Of a stretch of 64,000 nucleotides of DNA, positions 9,012 to 19,549 are shown piece after piece. A program made the position numbers and the translations under genes. The stretch comes from Tamlana sp. I1 (lineage in GTDB: Bacteria; Bacteroidota; Bacteroidia; Flavobacteriales; Flavobacteriaceae): NCBI RefSeq assembly GCF_015355625.1, contig NZ_JACLAF010000002.1, positions 266,954-330,953 of the forward strand, read 5' to 3'. Below the pieces are notes generated by a model. It had not been told where the DNA came from and made no database searches. It saw only the letters and a list, made by a program, of their open reading frames with translations. Within the stretch, counting starts at the first letter, position 1, and each line of letters starts with the position of its first letter.

Positions 9012-9962
9012 TTACAAACTTAAAATAGCCTCTTTTTCAGTTTTAAAAACAGCTGTTTCGGGGTCTTCACTTAGCGCCAAATCAATGTATTCTAACGCAG
9101 ATTTCCTGTCTCTTTTCTGACGGTAAATTTGTGCCAAACGGTATGCTGCCCAAGCTTTAGAAAGCTCATCTTTTGGGGTGTGATTTTTAATATAAGCCTC
9201 TAAACATTGTATGCCTTTTTCCATTTGAACATGGTGCAACGCGGCTATTTTTCCTATCTCGTAATTAAACTTATTATTTTGATGCTGTTGTTGGGCTAAT
9301 TCCAAATATGAAATGGCCTTTTCTGGCTTATTTTGCTTGTCGTAAAAATTAGTAAGTTGGGCGTAACTGTATACAGACCCGCCTGTTTTTACAGCTTTTT
9401 TATAATAGGTTTCTGCCAATTCTGGTTCGTCGTCATACTCGTAAATATAGCCCTTGGTTAGGTAGCCATCAATGGGCGAAAGCGCTTCCAATTCATCGGA
9501 ATAATACAACGCCTTTGTTTGGCTTCCTCCTAAAATTCCTGGCAATAACATGTACATTTTCACCAAAGCCCAGCGTGTGTCGATGTGGTTTTTATCCAAT
9601 TGGGCAGCCCTAAGAAAGGAACTTTTAATATCGCCAATATAAGCCATGGCTTTAAGTTTGTTTTGCAAGGCTTTCATGGTTAAAACTGCACCATATTTAT
9701 AATGATAATCGGCATTATTCTCGTCTTCTGCTACAAGGTTTTTGTATATCGCAATAGATTTATCCCACTGTTTTTGGTAGCCATAAGCATCGCCCAAAAG
9801 TGCTTTTGCTTTTATGTTATTTTGATGATTTTCTAAATATTGGACTAATAAAACTTCTGCTTTTTGGTAGTTTTTAGCTTTAAAAAGCGAATCGATTTCG
9901 GGAAAGTAATCTTGAGAAAACCCTAAGAGTGGCAGTAGTAAAAACCATAAAATCTTGTTCAT
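9012..9962 (-). CDS. Secreted tetratricopeptide-repeat protein
   Basis: The 316-residue protein has a signal peptide (MNKILWFLLLPLLGFSQ) and then helical repeats of about 34 residues running to the end. Examples are KAKALLGDAYGYQKQWDKSI, AETYYKKAVKTGGSVYSYAQ and WAAYRLAQIYRQKRDRKSAL. TPR proteins are protein-binding scaffolds, and the leader places this one in the periplasm. No enzymatic motif is visible. It is divergent from the macroglobulin gene across a 218-bp gap and is not visibly linked to it in function. Confidence 0.75.
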   Translation of the reverse strand: MNKILWFLLLPLLGFSQDYFPEIDSLFKAKNYQKAEVLLVQYLENHQNNIKAKALLGDAYGYQKQWDKSIAIYKNLVAEDENNADYHYKYGAVLTMKALQNKLKAMAYIGDIKSSFLRAAQLDKNHIDTRWALVKMYMLLPGILGGSQTKALYYSDELEALSPIDGYLTKGYIYEYDDEPELAETYYKKAVKTGGSVYSYAQLTNFYDKQNKPEKAISYLELAQQQHQNNKFNYEIGKIAALHHVQMEKGIQCLEAYIKNHTPKDELSKAWAAYRLAQIYRQKRDRKSALEYIDLALSEDPETAVFKTEKEAILSL

Positions 9963-10180
9963 AATCCCTATAATTTACAATAAAAAAACCCATTCTTTAA
10001 GGAGTCCGAATTTATAAAATAAAGCCGAGGCAAATTACAGCTTTGTTGCCCACAATTTATTTCTAAAATGATTAACTTTCCTGATTAAACATAAAGTTTA
10101 CCGAAATTACTGTTTTCTGGAATGGCTTTTGAAGACTTCCAGACCACAATTTAATACAATCTGACACAAACTCAGTATTT

Positions 10181-13100
10181 ATGAGGCACGCGCTATTATT
10201 AATATTCATACTTCTTTTTTCAAATTACACTCAAGCACAAAAAAATTACGATAATTTATGGTTAGAAGTTGATGCTTTTGAGCTTGAAGGCTTACCTAAA
10301 TCGGCTTTAAAAGTGATTAAAACCATTGAAAAAAAGGCGAAAAGAGACAAAAACCATGCTCAACTGGTTAAAATTATGCTTTTTAAAAGCAAGTTTCTTT
10401 TAATTCTAGAGGAAGATGCCCAGCTAAAAATTATAAACGATTTTAAATTAGAAATTGCAAAAAGTGAAGCGCCCACCAAAAATGTGCTTGAAAATATTTT
10501 AGCGCATTTATATTGGCAATATTTTAACCAAAACAGAAGTCGATTTTATAACCGTACCAAAACTGCCGAAAAAGTAAATACCGCCGATTTTAGAACCTGG
10601 GATTTAGAAACGCTGTTTGCCGAAATTCATTTACATTATCAAAACTCATTACAGCACGAGGCTTTGCTTCAAAAAGAAGCTATTGGAAATTATGATGCCT
10701 TACTTAACAAAAAACAAAATTCTAACATTTACAGGCCGACACTTTTTGACTTTTTAAGCCAAAATGCACTAGAATTTTATAAAACGGATGAAACCCATAT
10801 TACCAAACCAGCGTATAAATTTGAAATTGACAATCCTGTTTTTTTAGCACCTGTAGAAACCTTTACAAAGCTAAAAATTGAAGCTAAAGATTCGACATCT
10901 TTACAGCTTAATGCTCTTAAAATTTATCAATCACTTAGTAAATTTCATTTAAAAAATAAAGATTTTTATGAGCTTACCGATGTTGATATTGACCGTATAA
11001 AATTTGTTTATGAGCATGCTACTTTTAAGAATAAACAAAACTTAGAATTAGAAACCTTAAAACAAGCTAGTGCTACACTAAAAACACATGAAACTTCTGG
11101 TTTATACAATTTTGAAATCGCTTCCATTTACCAAAAACTAAGCACTTCTTATGATGCAAAAGAAAACACTAAAAACCGTTGGAAAGCGAAAGAAGCTATA
11201 GCCCTTTGCAACCAAGTTATTAGCCAGTTTCCAAAAAGTAAAGGCGCCGAAAAATGCGCTATTTTAAAAGCTGAAATTGAAAATTTTAATATTCAAATTA
11301 TTTCAGAAAGCCATTTGCCTATTCAAAAACCCTCTCGTTTATTATTAAGCTATAAAAACTTAGACAGCCTACAGTTTAAGCTCTATAAAGTTAGCCAAGA
11401 GCAACTTGAAAAGCTGAAAAATTTATACCGAAAAGACCAACAAATTGAGTTTATAGATTCTTTAAAAGCGTCAAAATCTTGGACAAGTAAACTTAGAAAC
11501 GAACACGATTACCAAACACATCGTACAGAAATTGTTATTCCAAAACTAGAAAACGGAAGCTATTTAGTGGTTGCCCGAATAAAAAACGATGTCGAAAATT
11601 TTGCGTTTCAAAACATACAAATTACCAACATGGCCTTGGTTGAAACGGAGACACCAAAATATAAAATATTTCAAATAATAGACCGAAATAATGGTGCACC
11701 TAAAGTTAATGCTCAAGTAGAATTAACGTATTTCGAACAAAGCACAAGTTCGATGCAAACTAAAAAATTTACCACTAACAATATTGGTGAATTTAAAGTT
11801 GAAAAACGAGATAATTGGTATCGAAATGTTAAACTAAAAATAAGTCATAACCAGGACACAGCCCTTTTTGGAAGCTTCTACATTAATAAATTTTACAATC
11901 AACAAAACAAAGTAGAAACCAATTACAACAGTTTTATTTTTTCCGATCGAAGCATTTACAGACCAGGACAAACCGTTTATTTTAAAACCATTGCCATGCA
12001 AACAACCGATGGAAAATCGGAAGTTTTAGCAAACCTAGACGCCATTGCTATTTTATACAATGTAAACGGTGAAAAAGTAACCGAACTTAAATTAAAAACC
12101 AATACTTACGGCTCGACTTCTGGAGAATTTATTTTGCCCTTGAACGGTTTAACAGGGAGGTATCGCATTGAATTTAATGCAGGATCGGCATACTCAAACT
12201 TAAATAATTCGTACTATTTTTTGGTTGAAGAATACAAGCGCCCCAAGTTTGAAACTAAATTCGACCCCATTACCGAAACCTTTAAAGTTAACGATTCAAT
12301 TACCATAAAAGGAAAAGCTCTCGCCTATTCTGGCAGTAACATCACCGATGCTAAAGTTGTGTACCGCGTGCACCGAAAAGTTGAATATCCTTCATGGTCT
12401 TTTTGGTACCGCCCATGGGTAAATAGCGAGCCCCAAGAAATAACACATGGCGAAACCACAACCGATGGAAATGGTTATTTTGAAATCACTTTTAAAGCCC
12501 TACCCGACCAAAGTGTTGACAAAACAAGTTTGCCGATTTTTAATTATGAAGTTAGTGCAGATGTTACCGATTTAAACGGCGAAACACACAGCAAAACAAC
12601 GCTTGTAAACGTAGGTTATCATGCCTTAACCGCGAAACTGAGCTTAGAAAACACACTTGATAAAACGAAAAATAATCACGAGATAAACATAGACACCAAA
12701 AACTTAAATGGTGCTTTTGTCCCTGCGGAAGGCACCATTAAAATTTACAAATTAAAAGCACCAAACTCTGTTTTAAGACCACGACCATGGGCGGCTCCAG
12801 ATTATCAAGATTTAACCGAAAAAACATTTAAAGATTTATTTCCTCATGACGCTTATGCAGATGAAGGTAATTCTAGCCATTTAGAAAAAGGTGAACTCGT
12901 TTTAGAAAAAAGCTTCAACACTGCAAACCAAAAAACTTTGGCGCTTGGTAGCATTACCAAATGGCAATCGGGACAATATCTAGTAACTCTTGAATGCAAA
13001 GACAAATTTGGTCAACTGGTTAAAGATGAAATTAAAACAACGCTTTTTAGCCCTAGCGACGAAAGTCCTGCCGACAATCAGCTTTTTACAATAAACACCA

Positions 13101-16100
13101 ATAAAGCCTCATATCATGTTGGCGATATTGCCGAAATTACTATAGGTTCTTCAGCAGAAAATCTTTCAGTTAAAATGTCCATTGAAAAAAATGGAGCACT
13201 CATTAAAACCGAAATCGTTAAACTCAATAACAATAAAAAAACCATTAGTATTCCCGTTACAAAAAATGATATTGGTGGCTTTGTAGTGCATTATAGTTAT
13301 GCGGCTTTCAACAGTTATAATTCAGGCTCTGAAGTCATTTCAGTACCTTACCCTAAAACCAATTTAGAGATTGAAACCCTAACTTTTAGAGACAAATTAC
13401 AACCTGGAAGCGAGGAAACTTGGCAGTTTAAAATTAAAGGACCAGATGGCGAAAAAGTGAGCGCCGAAATATTAGCCAGCATGTATGATGCTTCTTTAGA
13501 TATTTTCGAACCACATTCATGGAATTTTAACCCCATTTATCAGTCAAATTATTACGCAAAAACCTCTAATCGCGCGTATCAAAGTTTCGGCATAGCAAAT
13601 TTTAAAGCTTATAATCCCAAATATAACCCGAAATATCCTGTACAGTATTATGATCAATTCAACTGGTTTGGTTTCGATATGAATAACGATATTACCTATA
13701 AACAATATTTAAACACACTGCGTTCTAAACAAGAATCGAGATTTAGTAAGGCGGTAAAAAAAGGATATATTACAGGCACAATTTACGATGACACTGGCGC
13801 CCCAATTCCTGGAGCAAATATTATTGTAAAAGGTACAACACGTGGTACGACCACAAATTTTGATGGCAATTACACTTTGGAAGTCAGTAAAAATGAAGTT
13901 CTAGAAATTAGTTACATTGGATACTCGCCACAAGAAATTACGATTGGCGACAAAAACTTACTGCATACCTATTTAACGCCAGACACAGCTTATCTAGATG
14001 AAGTTGTTGTTATCGGTTATGGGGCTGCACCTAGAAGCGATGCTAAAATGGCTGTAAAGAGTATAAGTATCTCTGAAGAAGCCGAAGAAGACATAGATAG
14101 TGCATCTTTTGTAAAAATTCGAGGATTAAATAGCGTTACAGGAAACGACAATTTATTATATGTGGTTGACGGAAAAATAGTTGAAGGCACACCAAACCTA
14201 AACCCTAAAGACATCCTTTCTATGGATGTTTTAAAAGATGCCGCTGTAACTGCAATTTATGGTAGCAAAGGCGCAAATGGTGTGGTAGTGATTACCACCA
14301 AACAAGGTTTAAATCCGTTATCGCAAGTTAAAATTAGAAAAAACCTGCAAGAAACCGCCTTTTTCTTTCCGCATTTAAAAACCGATGAAGCAGGAAATAT
14401 TAGCTTTAGTTTCACAACGCCCGAAGCGTTAACCCAATGGAAATTGCAACTTTTAGCGCACACCAAATCTTTAGAAAGCAGTACTAAAAGTTTAACCACG
14501 GTTACCCAAAAGGAATTGATGGTTACCCCAAACGCCCCTCGTTTTCTACGTGAAGGTGATGGTATTACCATAAGCACAAAAATTGCAAACCTTACTGATA
14601 AGACACTTTCTGGGCAAGCCTTTTTAGTGTTAACCGATGCTATTTCAGGAAAAGAGATCACCGCAAACTTGCTCGGTTCTCCTACTACGAAGGAGTTAAA
14701 GGGGACTTCTTTTACGGTAGATGCTCACGGAAACACTCAAGTTTCTTGGCAATTACAAATTCCAGATAACATACAAGCCGTGCAATACAAAGTAGTTGCT
14801 AAATCTGAAACTTTTAGCGATGGCGAACAAAACACCTTGCCTGTACTTTCAAACCGCATGTTGGTTACCGAAACTTTACCCATGTGGATTAAAAGCAATG
14901 AAAGCAAAACGTTTCAATTAGATAAACTAAAAAACAACACCTCAACAACACTAAAAAATCATCAATTAACTTTAGAAATCACTTCCAATCCTGCTTGGTA
15001 TGCCGTGCAAGCATTGCCTTATTTAATGGAATACCCATACGAATGTAACGAGCAAACCTTCAGCAGATATTACGCAAATGCTTTGGCGAGCCATATTGCG
15101 AATTCGAACCCGAAAATTCAAGACGTTTTTAAACAATGGGTATCTCAAGACGTACTAATTTCAAATCTTGAAAAGAATGAGGCATTAAAATCTATACTTA
15201 TTCAAGAAACTCCTTGGCTTCGCGATGCACAAAGTGAAACGGAACAGAAAAAACGCATCGCCCTGCTATTCGACTTAAATAAGATGCGTGATGCATCGCA
15301 GTCGTCCATAAATAAACTTAAAACCAACCAACTTAACTCTGGTGCTTGGGCTTGGTTTAATGGCGGCAGCGAAAGCAGATACATTACCCAACATATAATT
15401 AATGGTTTTGGACATCTGGAAAAACTTGGTTTAAGTATAAACGATAGCGAGGAAGTTATGATTGAAAAAGCCATCTCATATCTGGATGCCGAATTTGTAA
15501 AAACCTATGAAGCACTTAAAAAACACAACAGTGAAAAGGATTTAAACAAAGATCATCTTACTGCTATTCAGCTTCATTATCTATACATGAGAAGCTTTTT
15601 TCCTGAAGTTGAACAATCGGAAGCAGTTAAAAACACCTGCAATTATTATATAAAACAAATTGAAAATTATTGGTTAAAACGACCTTTATACTCCAAAGGT
15701 TTAATGGCACTTGTTTCCTTTAGAAATGGTGATTTAAAAACTACTGAAAAGATTTTAAAATCTTTAGATGAAACGAGTATCACTTCGGAAGAACTCGGCA
15801 TGTATTGGAAAGAAAACAAAAGTTCATGGCAATGGTATCAAGCACCAATTGAAACACAAGCCCTTTTAATTGAAGCTTTTTCAGAAGCTGGGCATGTTAT
15901 TCAAAATGAAACAAAAAACCTTGAAACTATTGATAACCTAAAAATCTGGTTACTAAAAAACAAGCAAACCAATCAATGGAAAACCACAAAAGCCACGGCC
16001 GATGCAGTTTATGCCTTATTGCTACAAGGAAGCGATTGGTTAAGCGTAACCGATATGGTGGATGTAACCATTGGCGGACAAACAATTAATCCTTCAAAAT

Positions 16101-16696
16101 TAGAAAATGTAAGTATTGAAGCTGGAACAGGGTATTATAAAACATCTTGGTCTGCTTCTGAAATTACAGCAAAAATGAGCGAAGTTAAGCTCACCAAAAA
16201 AGGCAGCGGTATTGCTTGGGGAAGTCTATATTGGCAATATTTTGAAGATTTAGACCAAATAACCTCAGCAGAAACACCTCTTAAATTGAAGAAAAAATTA
16301 TTTGTAAAAAGTAATACTAACACTGGTGAAGTGCTTACCGAAATCACAAAAAACACCAAACTAAAAGTTGGTGATTTGGTTACCGTTCGCATCGAATTAC
16401 AAAGCGATAGGTCTATGGAATTTCTTCATATGAAAGATATGCGCGCTGCTGGTTTAGAACCTGTAAACGTAATTTCTAAATACAAATGGCAAGATGGTTT
16501 GGGTTATTATGAAAGCACAAAAGATGCAAGCACAAACTTCTTTTTCGACTATTTACCTAAAGGCGTTTTTGTGTTTGAATACGATTTACGCGTTAACAAT
16601 GCTGGCGATATGAGTAACGGCATAACCACCATACAAAGCATGTATGCTCCGGAATTTAGCAGCCATAGTGAAGGGCTAAGAATTCATGCTGATTAA
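10181..16696 (+). CDS. Alpha-2-macroglobulin family protein with inserted CarboxypepD_reg and TonB plug
   Basis: A 2171-residue exported protein (signal peptide 1-19, LFSNYTQA). Macroglobulin domains occupy the first half, with the motif SDRSIYRPGQTVYFK near residue 588. The A2M core begins near 1390 (TAFFFPHLKTDEAGN). The thioester motif CNEQ has its cysteine at residue 1622, and the thioester and receptor-binding parts follow. Inserted at about 1193-1377 is a foreign module. First is a CarboxypepD_reg-like fold (GYITGTIYDDTGAPIPGANI), then a SusC-type linker (DEVVVIGYG), then a TonB plug (VRGLNSV-like IRGLNSVTGNDNLLYVVDG, ending NGVVVITTKQG). No beta-barrel follows. Family members trap attacking proteases in the periplasm or at the cell surface. 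It is followed within 25 bp by a lipoprotein gene. Confidence 0.88.
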   Translation: MRHALLLIFILLFSNYTQAQKNYDNLWLEVDAFELEGLPKSALKVIKTIEKKAKRDKNHAQLVKIMLFKSKFLLILEEDAQLKIINDFKLEIAKSEAPTKNVLENILAHLYWQYFNQNRSRFYNRTKTAEKVNTADFRTWDLETLFAEIHLHYQNSLQHEALLQKEAIGNYDALLNKKQNSNIYRPTLFDFLSQNALEFYKTDETHITKPAYKFEIDNPVFLAPVETFTKLKIEAKDSTSLQLNALKIYQSLSKFHLKNKDFYELTDVDIDRIKFVYEHATFKNKQNLELETLKQASATLKTHETSGLYNFEIASIYQKLSTSYDAKENTKNRWKAKEAIALCNQVISQFPKSKGAEKCAILKAEIENFNIQIISESHLPIQKPSRLLLSYKNLDSLQFKLYKVSQEQLEKLKNLYRKDQQIEFIDSLKASKSWTSKLRNEHDYQTHRTEIVIPKLENGSYLVVARIKNDVENFAFQNIQITNMALVETETPKYKIFQIIDRNNGAPKVNAQVELTYFEQSTSSMQTKKFTTNNIGEFKVEKRDNWYRNVKLKISHNQDTALFGSFYINKFYNQQNKVETNYNSFIFSDRSIYRPGQTVYFKTIAMQTTDGKSEVLANLDAIAILYNVNGEKVTELKLKTNTYGSTSGEFILPLNGLTGRYRIEFNAGSAYSNLNNSYYFLVEEYKRPKFETKFDPITETFKVNDSITIKGKALAYSGSNITDAKVVYRVHRKVEYPSWSFWYRPWVNSEPQEITHGETTTDGNGYFEITFKALPDQSVDKTSLPIFNYEVSADVTDLNGETHSKTTLVNVGYHALTAKLSLENTLDKTKNNHEINIDTKNLNGAFVPAEGTIKIYKLKAPNSVLRPRPWAAPDYQDLTEKTFKDLFPHDAYADEGNSSHLEKGELVLEKSFNTANQKTLALGSITKWQSGQYLVTLECKDKFGQLVKDEIKTTLFSPSDESPADNQLFTINTNKASYHVGDIAEITIGSSAENLSVKMSIEKNGALIKTEIVKLNNNKKTISIPVTKNDIGGFVVHYSYAAFNSYNSGSEVISVPYPKTNLEIETLTFRDKLQPGSEETWQFKIKGPDGEKVSAEILASMYDASLDIFEPHSWNFNPIYQSNYYAKTSNRAYQSFGIANFKAYNPKYNPKYPVQYYDQFNWFGFDMNNDITYKQYLNTLRSKQESRFSKAVKKGYITGTIYDDTGAPIPGANIIVKGTTRGTTTNFDGNYTLEVSKNEVLEISYIGYSPQEITIGDKNLLHTYLTPDTAYLDEVVVIGYGAAPRSDAKMAVKSISISEEAEEDIDSASFVKIRGLNSVTGNDNLLYVVDGKIVEGTPNLNPKDILSMDVLKDAAVTAIYGSKGANGVVVITTKQGLNPLSQVKIRKNLQETAFFFPHLKTDEAGNISFSFTTPEALTQWKLQLLAHTKSLESSTKSLTTVTQKELMVTPNAPRFLREGDGITISTKIANLTDKTLSGQAFLVLTDAISGKEITANLLGSPTTKELKGTSFTVDAHGNTQVSWQLQIPDNIQAVQYKVVAKSETFSDGEQNTLPVLSNRMLVTETLPMWIKSNESKTFQLDKLKNNTSTTLKNHQLTLEITSNPAWYAVQALPYLMEYPYECNEQTFSRYYANALASHIANSNPKIQDVFKQWVSQDVLISNLEKNEALKSILIQETPWLRDAQSETEQKKRIALLFDLNKMRDASQSSINKLKTNQLNSGAWAWFNGGSESRYITQHIINGFGHLEKLGLSINDSEEVMIEKAISYLDAEFVKTYEALKKHNSEKDLNKDHLTAIQLHYLYMRSFFPEVEQSEAVKNTCNYYIKQIENYWLKRPLYSKGLMALVSFRNGDLKTTEKILKSLDETSITSEELGMYWKENKSSWQWYQAPIETQALLIEAFSEAGHVIQNETKNLETIDNLKIWLLKNKQTNQWKTTKATADAVYALLLQGSDWLSVTDMVDVTIGGQTINPSKLENVSIEAGTGYYKTSWSASEITAKMSEVKLTKKGSGIAWGSLYWQYFEDLDQITSAETPLKLKKKLFVKSNTNTGEVLTEITKNTKLKVGDLVTVRIELQSDRSMEFLHMKDMRAAGLEPVNVISKYKWQDGLGYYESTKDASTNFFFDYLPKGVFVFEYDLRVNNAGDMSNGITTIQSMYAPEFSSHSEGLRIHAD

Positions 16697-16718
16697 TTTT
16701 TGAAAACCATTTTTTTTA

Positions 16719-17222
16719 ATGCCATCCACAAAAACACATACACAGACTATAAAAATGCTCTTTTTGATGTTTTCGTGGATGCTAATTGCTTGCGGAACTA
16801 CAAAAACCGTAAATCCTGAAACACTTGTTATTGCAGACACGAATAAAATCATTTTTTTAACTTACAGTATTTCGGAAGACCCATCGGGAAAAAGGACACT
16901 CACTTTTATTAAACAAAATATTGTTGAAGGGAAACTAAAACCAAACAGCTCCTGGTCTGTTGAAAATGCACAAGAAGGCGATTTAATTTGTGCGCAGTTA
17001 AATAAAAACTCTAATATAATTAGTACGCGGTTAATAAAAAATCCGTTAAAAAAACATGTGGAATCTTTTCATCCTTCTGGAAACATTGAAATCACAACAA
17101 TTAATCAAGACAAAACACAATTTTCAGTAAGATTAGCACTTCATAGCCAAACAAGTATAATTACAATTAGTAACTTTGCCGACCGCAAATCTCTTATTTC
17201 AACCAAGATTAACTTAGAATGA
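16719..17222 (+). CDS. Small lipoprotein, function unknown
   Basis: The 167-residue protein has a basic N-terminus, a hydrophobic stretch and a lipobox (MLIACG, cysteine 25), so it is a predicted lipoprotein. Starting at the inner ATG at 16755 would leave a leader without positive charge, so the first ATG is preferred. The mature part is mostly beta-like with no motif I recognise. It begins 22 bp after the macroglobulin stop, and its stop overlaps the next start by four bases (ATGA). It is therefore probably co-expressed with both neighbours. Confidence 0.6.
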   Translation: MPSTKTHTQTIKMLFLMFSWMLIACGTTKTVNPETLVIADTNKIIFLTYSISEDPSGKRTLTFIKQNIVEGKLKPNSSWSVENAQEGDLICAQLNKNSNIISTRLIKNPLKKHVESFHPSGNIEITTINQDKTQFSVRLALHSQTSIITISNFADRKSLISTKINLE

Positions 17223-18673
17223 AACCTTACGTATTCTTCTTGATTTTTATTTTTAATGCAGCCTTAGTTACTGCTCAAACTTTTCCGTACGAAATCATAA
17301 AAAAATCTGGCGACGACGATAAAAAAATAAACATTGTTATACTAAGTGAAGGTTATCAAACTTCTGAATTTGATAAATTTATTGCAGATGCAACCGCGCT
17401 TAACAATACAATGTTTGCTACCAGTCCTTTTAAAGAATATGCAAACTATTTTAATGTATATGCCGTAAAGGTACCTTCTAACGAAAGTGGTGCAGACCAC
17501 CCCGGCACAGGTGAATCTGAACCCAACTCACCGCCATACGACCCTCAAGTCCCTTTCGCTTCTGTAGACACCTATTTCAATACCACTTACGATGCTTTTG
17601 ATAATCATTATTTATTGTATTATGAAATTGACGGTTACAATGCGAATAACGGCGAAGCATTAATAGACAATGTACTCATGAATAGTTTCCCGATGTACGA
17701 TCAAGGAATTTTACTAGTAAACTCATCATATTACGGGGGAAGCGGTGGTAAATATGCAGTAACTTATTCTGGATATTGGGGACCTCATCTAGCTATACAT
17801 GAAATAGGACATTCCTTATTCAATTTATTTGACGAATACTATCCTGGAGATTTATTGGCTGCTGAAGCCATAAATATGACCAAAGAAACAGATCCAGCCC
17901 TTGTAAAATGGAAAAATTGGATGAATGAAGACTGGGGAGCTGCAAGCCCCGTAAACATTTACCAATATAAAGATTCAAATGGTGCCCCGAAAAACTGGTA
18001 CAAACCCAGCAATGCAACCTGTAAAATGGAAAGTGTTGACAAACCATTTTGCCCTGTTTGCAAGGAAGGTATTGTTGAAAAAATTCATGAATTGGTATCA
18101 CCTATAAACGCCTTTTCACCAAATAACAGTGCGGTTGTTCAAGGCGAAAATTTCCCGATAGATTTTCAATTAGATGTAAGCAAACCAGAGCCCAACACTA
18201 TAAAAAGTACATGGACTTTAAACAACACCGATTATACTAATGGTGTAGATGCTGTTTCTGTAAATGAAGCCGATTTAATAAAAGGCACCAATACATTAAC
18301 CGCTGTTTTAATTGATGATTCTAATCTACTAAAAGTTGATAACCATGAAAGCATTCATGCACATACGGTTACATGGACCATCAATTATTCAACCTTAGGC
18401 CTAACCACTATTGAAGCTGAAGAAAACAAACTTAATATTACCCTGTTTCCTAATCCTGCCAGTTCTTTAATCACTTTAAAATTTGAAAGTGATCGTCTTC
18501 AACCATTAAAAGTTGACATTATTAGCATGGATGGAAAAAAGGTTATGACTTTAAACTTAAACGCTTTAGAGCATCAACAGTTTGATATTAGTCATTTAAA
18601 TTCAGGAATATATTTAACGAATTTCTATGCTGAAAGTACTTTAATTGCTAGTAAACGGTTAGTTAAAAATTAG
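17219..18673 (+). CDS. Secreted M64-family metallopeptidase with T9SS type A sorting domain
   Basis: A 484-residue protein with a signal peptide (MKPYVFFLIFIFNAALVTAQ). The zinc-binding motif is HEIGHSLFNLFDEYY, with H194, E195 and H198. NIVILSEGYQTSEFDKF near the N-terminus is typical of the IgA-peptidase M64 group. The last 75 residues form a type A sorting domain (LFPNPASSLITLKF, DGKKVMTL, SGIYLTNF, ending KRLVKN). It should cross the inner membrane by Sec and the outer membrane by the T9SS, then be released or anchored after PorU cleavage. The start overlaps the upstream lipoprotein stop by four bases. A strong terminator follows 14 bp downstream. Confidence 0.85.
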   Translation: MKPYVFFLIFIFNAALVTAQTFPYEIIKKSGDDDKKINIVILSEGYQTSEFDKFIADATALNNTMFATSPFKEYANYFNVYAVKVPSNESGADHPGTGESEPNSPPYDPQVPFASVDTYFNTTYDAFDNHYLLYYEIDGYNANNGEALIDNVLMNSFPMYDQGILLVNSSYYGGSGGKYAVTYSGYWGPHLAIHEIGHSLFNLFDEYYPGDLLAAEAINMTKETDPALVKWKNWMNEDWGAASPVNIYQYKDSNGAPKNWYKPSNATCKMESVDKPFCPVCKEGIVEKIHELVSPINAFSPNNSAVVQGENFPIDFQLDVSKPEPNTIKSTWTLNNTDYTNGVDAVSVNEADLIKGTNTLTAVLIDDSNLLKVDNHESIHAHTVTWTINYSTLGLTTIEAEENKLNITLFPNPASSLITLKFESDRLQPLKVDIISMDGKKVMTLNLNALEHQQFDISHLNSGIYLTNFYAESTLIASKRLVKN

Positions 18674-18687
18674 TATCACCTAAAAAA

Positions 18688-18727
18688 TAGTGTTCATTTT
18701 TTCAATAAATCAAAAAAATGAACACTA
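18688..18727. terminator. Bidirectional intrinsic terminator between M64 peptidase and SDR genes
   Basis: The arms TAGTGTTCATTTTTT (18688-18702) and AAAAAAATGAACACTA (18712-18727) are perfectly complementary and T/A-rich on both sides, between convergent genes. Confidence 0.85.
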
Positions 18728-18740
18728 ACATATCAATATA

Positions 18741-19463
18741 CTATTTACTTGGAGGCATTGTTGGGCGCACCTCTATTTTACTAGGCAAGGTTCTCGGATT
18801 CATTTTTAGAATATCAACAACTAATTCGCCAATATCTTCAATTTGAATTTTCCAAGAATCGCTAGCATCTGGCGTATTACCGTTAAATTGTGTAGACACC
18901 GAGCCTGGCATAATGGTACTCACTTTAATTCCTTGTTGCCTTAAATCCAACATAACCGATTGTGTAAATCCGGTTAACCCAAATTTACTCGCATTATAAG
19001 CAGAGCCATTTGCGAAAAAATTGGTGCCTGCCAAACTTGAAATAGTTATGTAATACCCCTTGGCTTTTTTTAATGCATCAAGACTTGCTTTTATGGTATA
19101 AAAAGCGCCTGTTAAATTGGTGTCTATGGTTTCTTGCCATTCGTCGATGGTTAAATCTTCAATATTTGCAAAATGCCCTAAACCTGCATTGGCAATAACA
19201 ATATCTAATTGATTAAAATGCCCGATGACTTTTCTAACCGCATTTTGCTGACTTTCAAAATCGCGTACATCGGCTTTAACGCCTATTGCCTGAGCACTTA
19301 ATCCGCTAGAGTTTAACATTTTTGCGGCCTCCTCGGCTGCCTCGGCACTTCTACTAGTTATTGCCACATTAATTCCTTGATTAAGTAAAGCAGCGGCAAT
19401 ACCGTAACCTATTCCTTTTGAACCGCCTGTAATTAGGGCGACTTTATTTTTTAATGTTTCCAT
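18741..19463 (-). CDS. Short-chain dehydrogenase/reductase
   Basis: A classical SDR of 240 residues. The NAD(P)-binding loop is TGGSKGIGYGIA, the structural motif NAGLGH, the catalytic serine lies in ITISSLAGTNFF, and the YNASK motif supplies Tyr and Lys. A basic residue after the first glycine and the TSRS after the second strand favour NADPH. The family includes 3-oxoacyl reductases and sepiapterin-like reductases; the substrate cannot be assigned. It is monocistronic, convergent with the M64 gene. Confidence 0.88.
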   Translation of the reverse strand: METLKNKVALITGGSKGIGYGIAAALLNQGINVAITSRSAEAAEEAAKMLNSSGLSAQAIGVKADVRDFESQQNAVRKVIGHFNQLDIVIANAGLGHFANIEDLTIDEWQETIDTNLTGAFYTIKASLDALKKAKGYYITISSLAGTNFFANGSAYNASKFGLTGFTQSVMLDLRQQGIKVSTIMPGSVSTQFNGNTPDASDSWKIQIEDIGELVVDILKMNPRTLPSKIEVRPTMPPSK

Positions 19464-19549
19464 AATTGTCTTGTCTTTCTAGTAAAACTACAAAACAAAC
19501 ACAGAAGGGCAGGGAAAAATATGTTATGAAAATGATAAAGTTTGTAGGC

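Noticed and set aside
14257..14661. Minus-strand open frame inside the macroglobulin gene
   Set aside because: It is a shadow frame with no start context or motif, inside a continuous 2171-codon gene.
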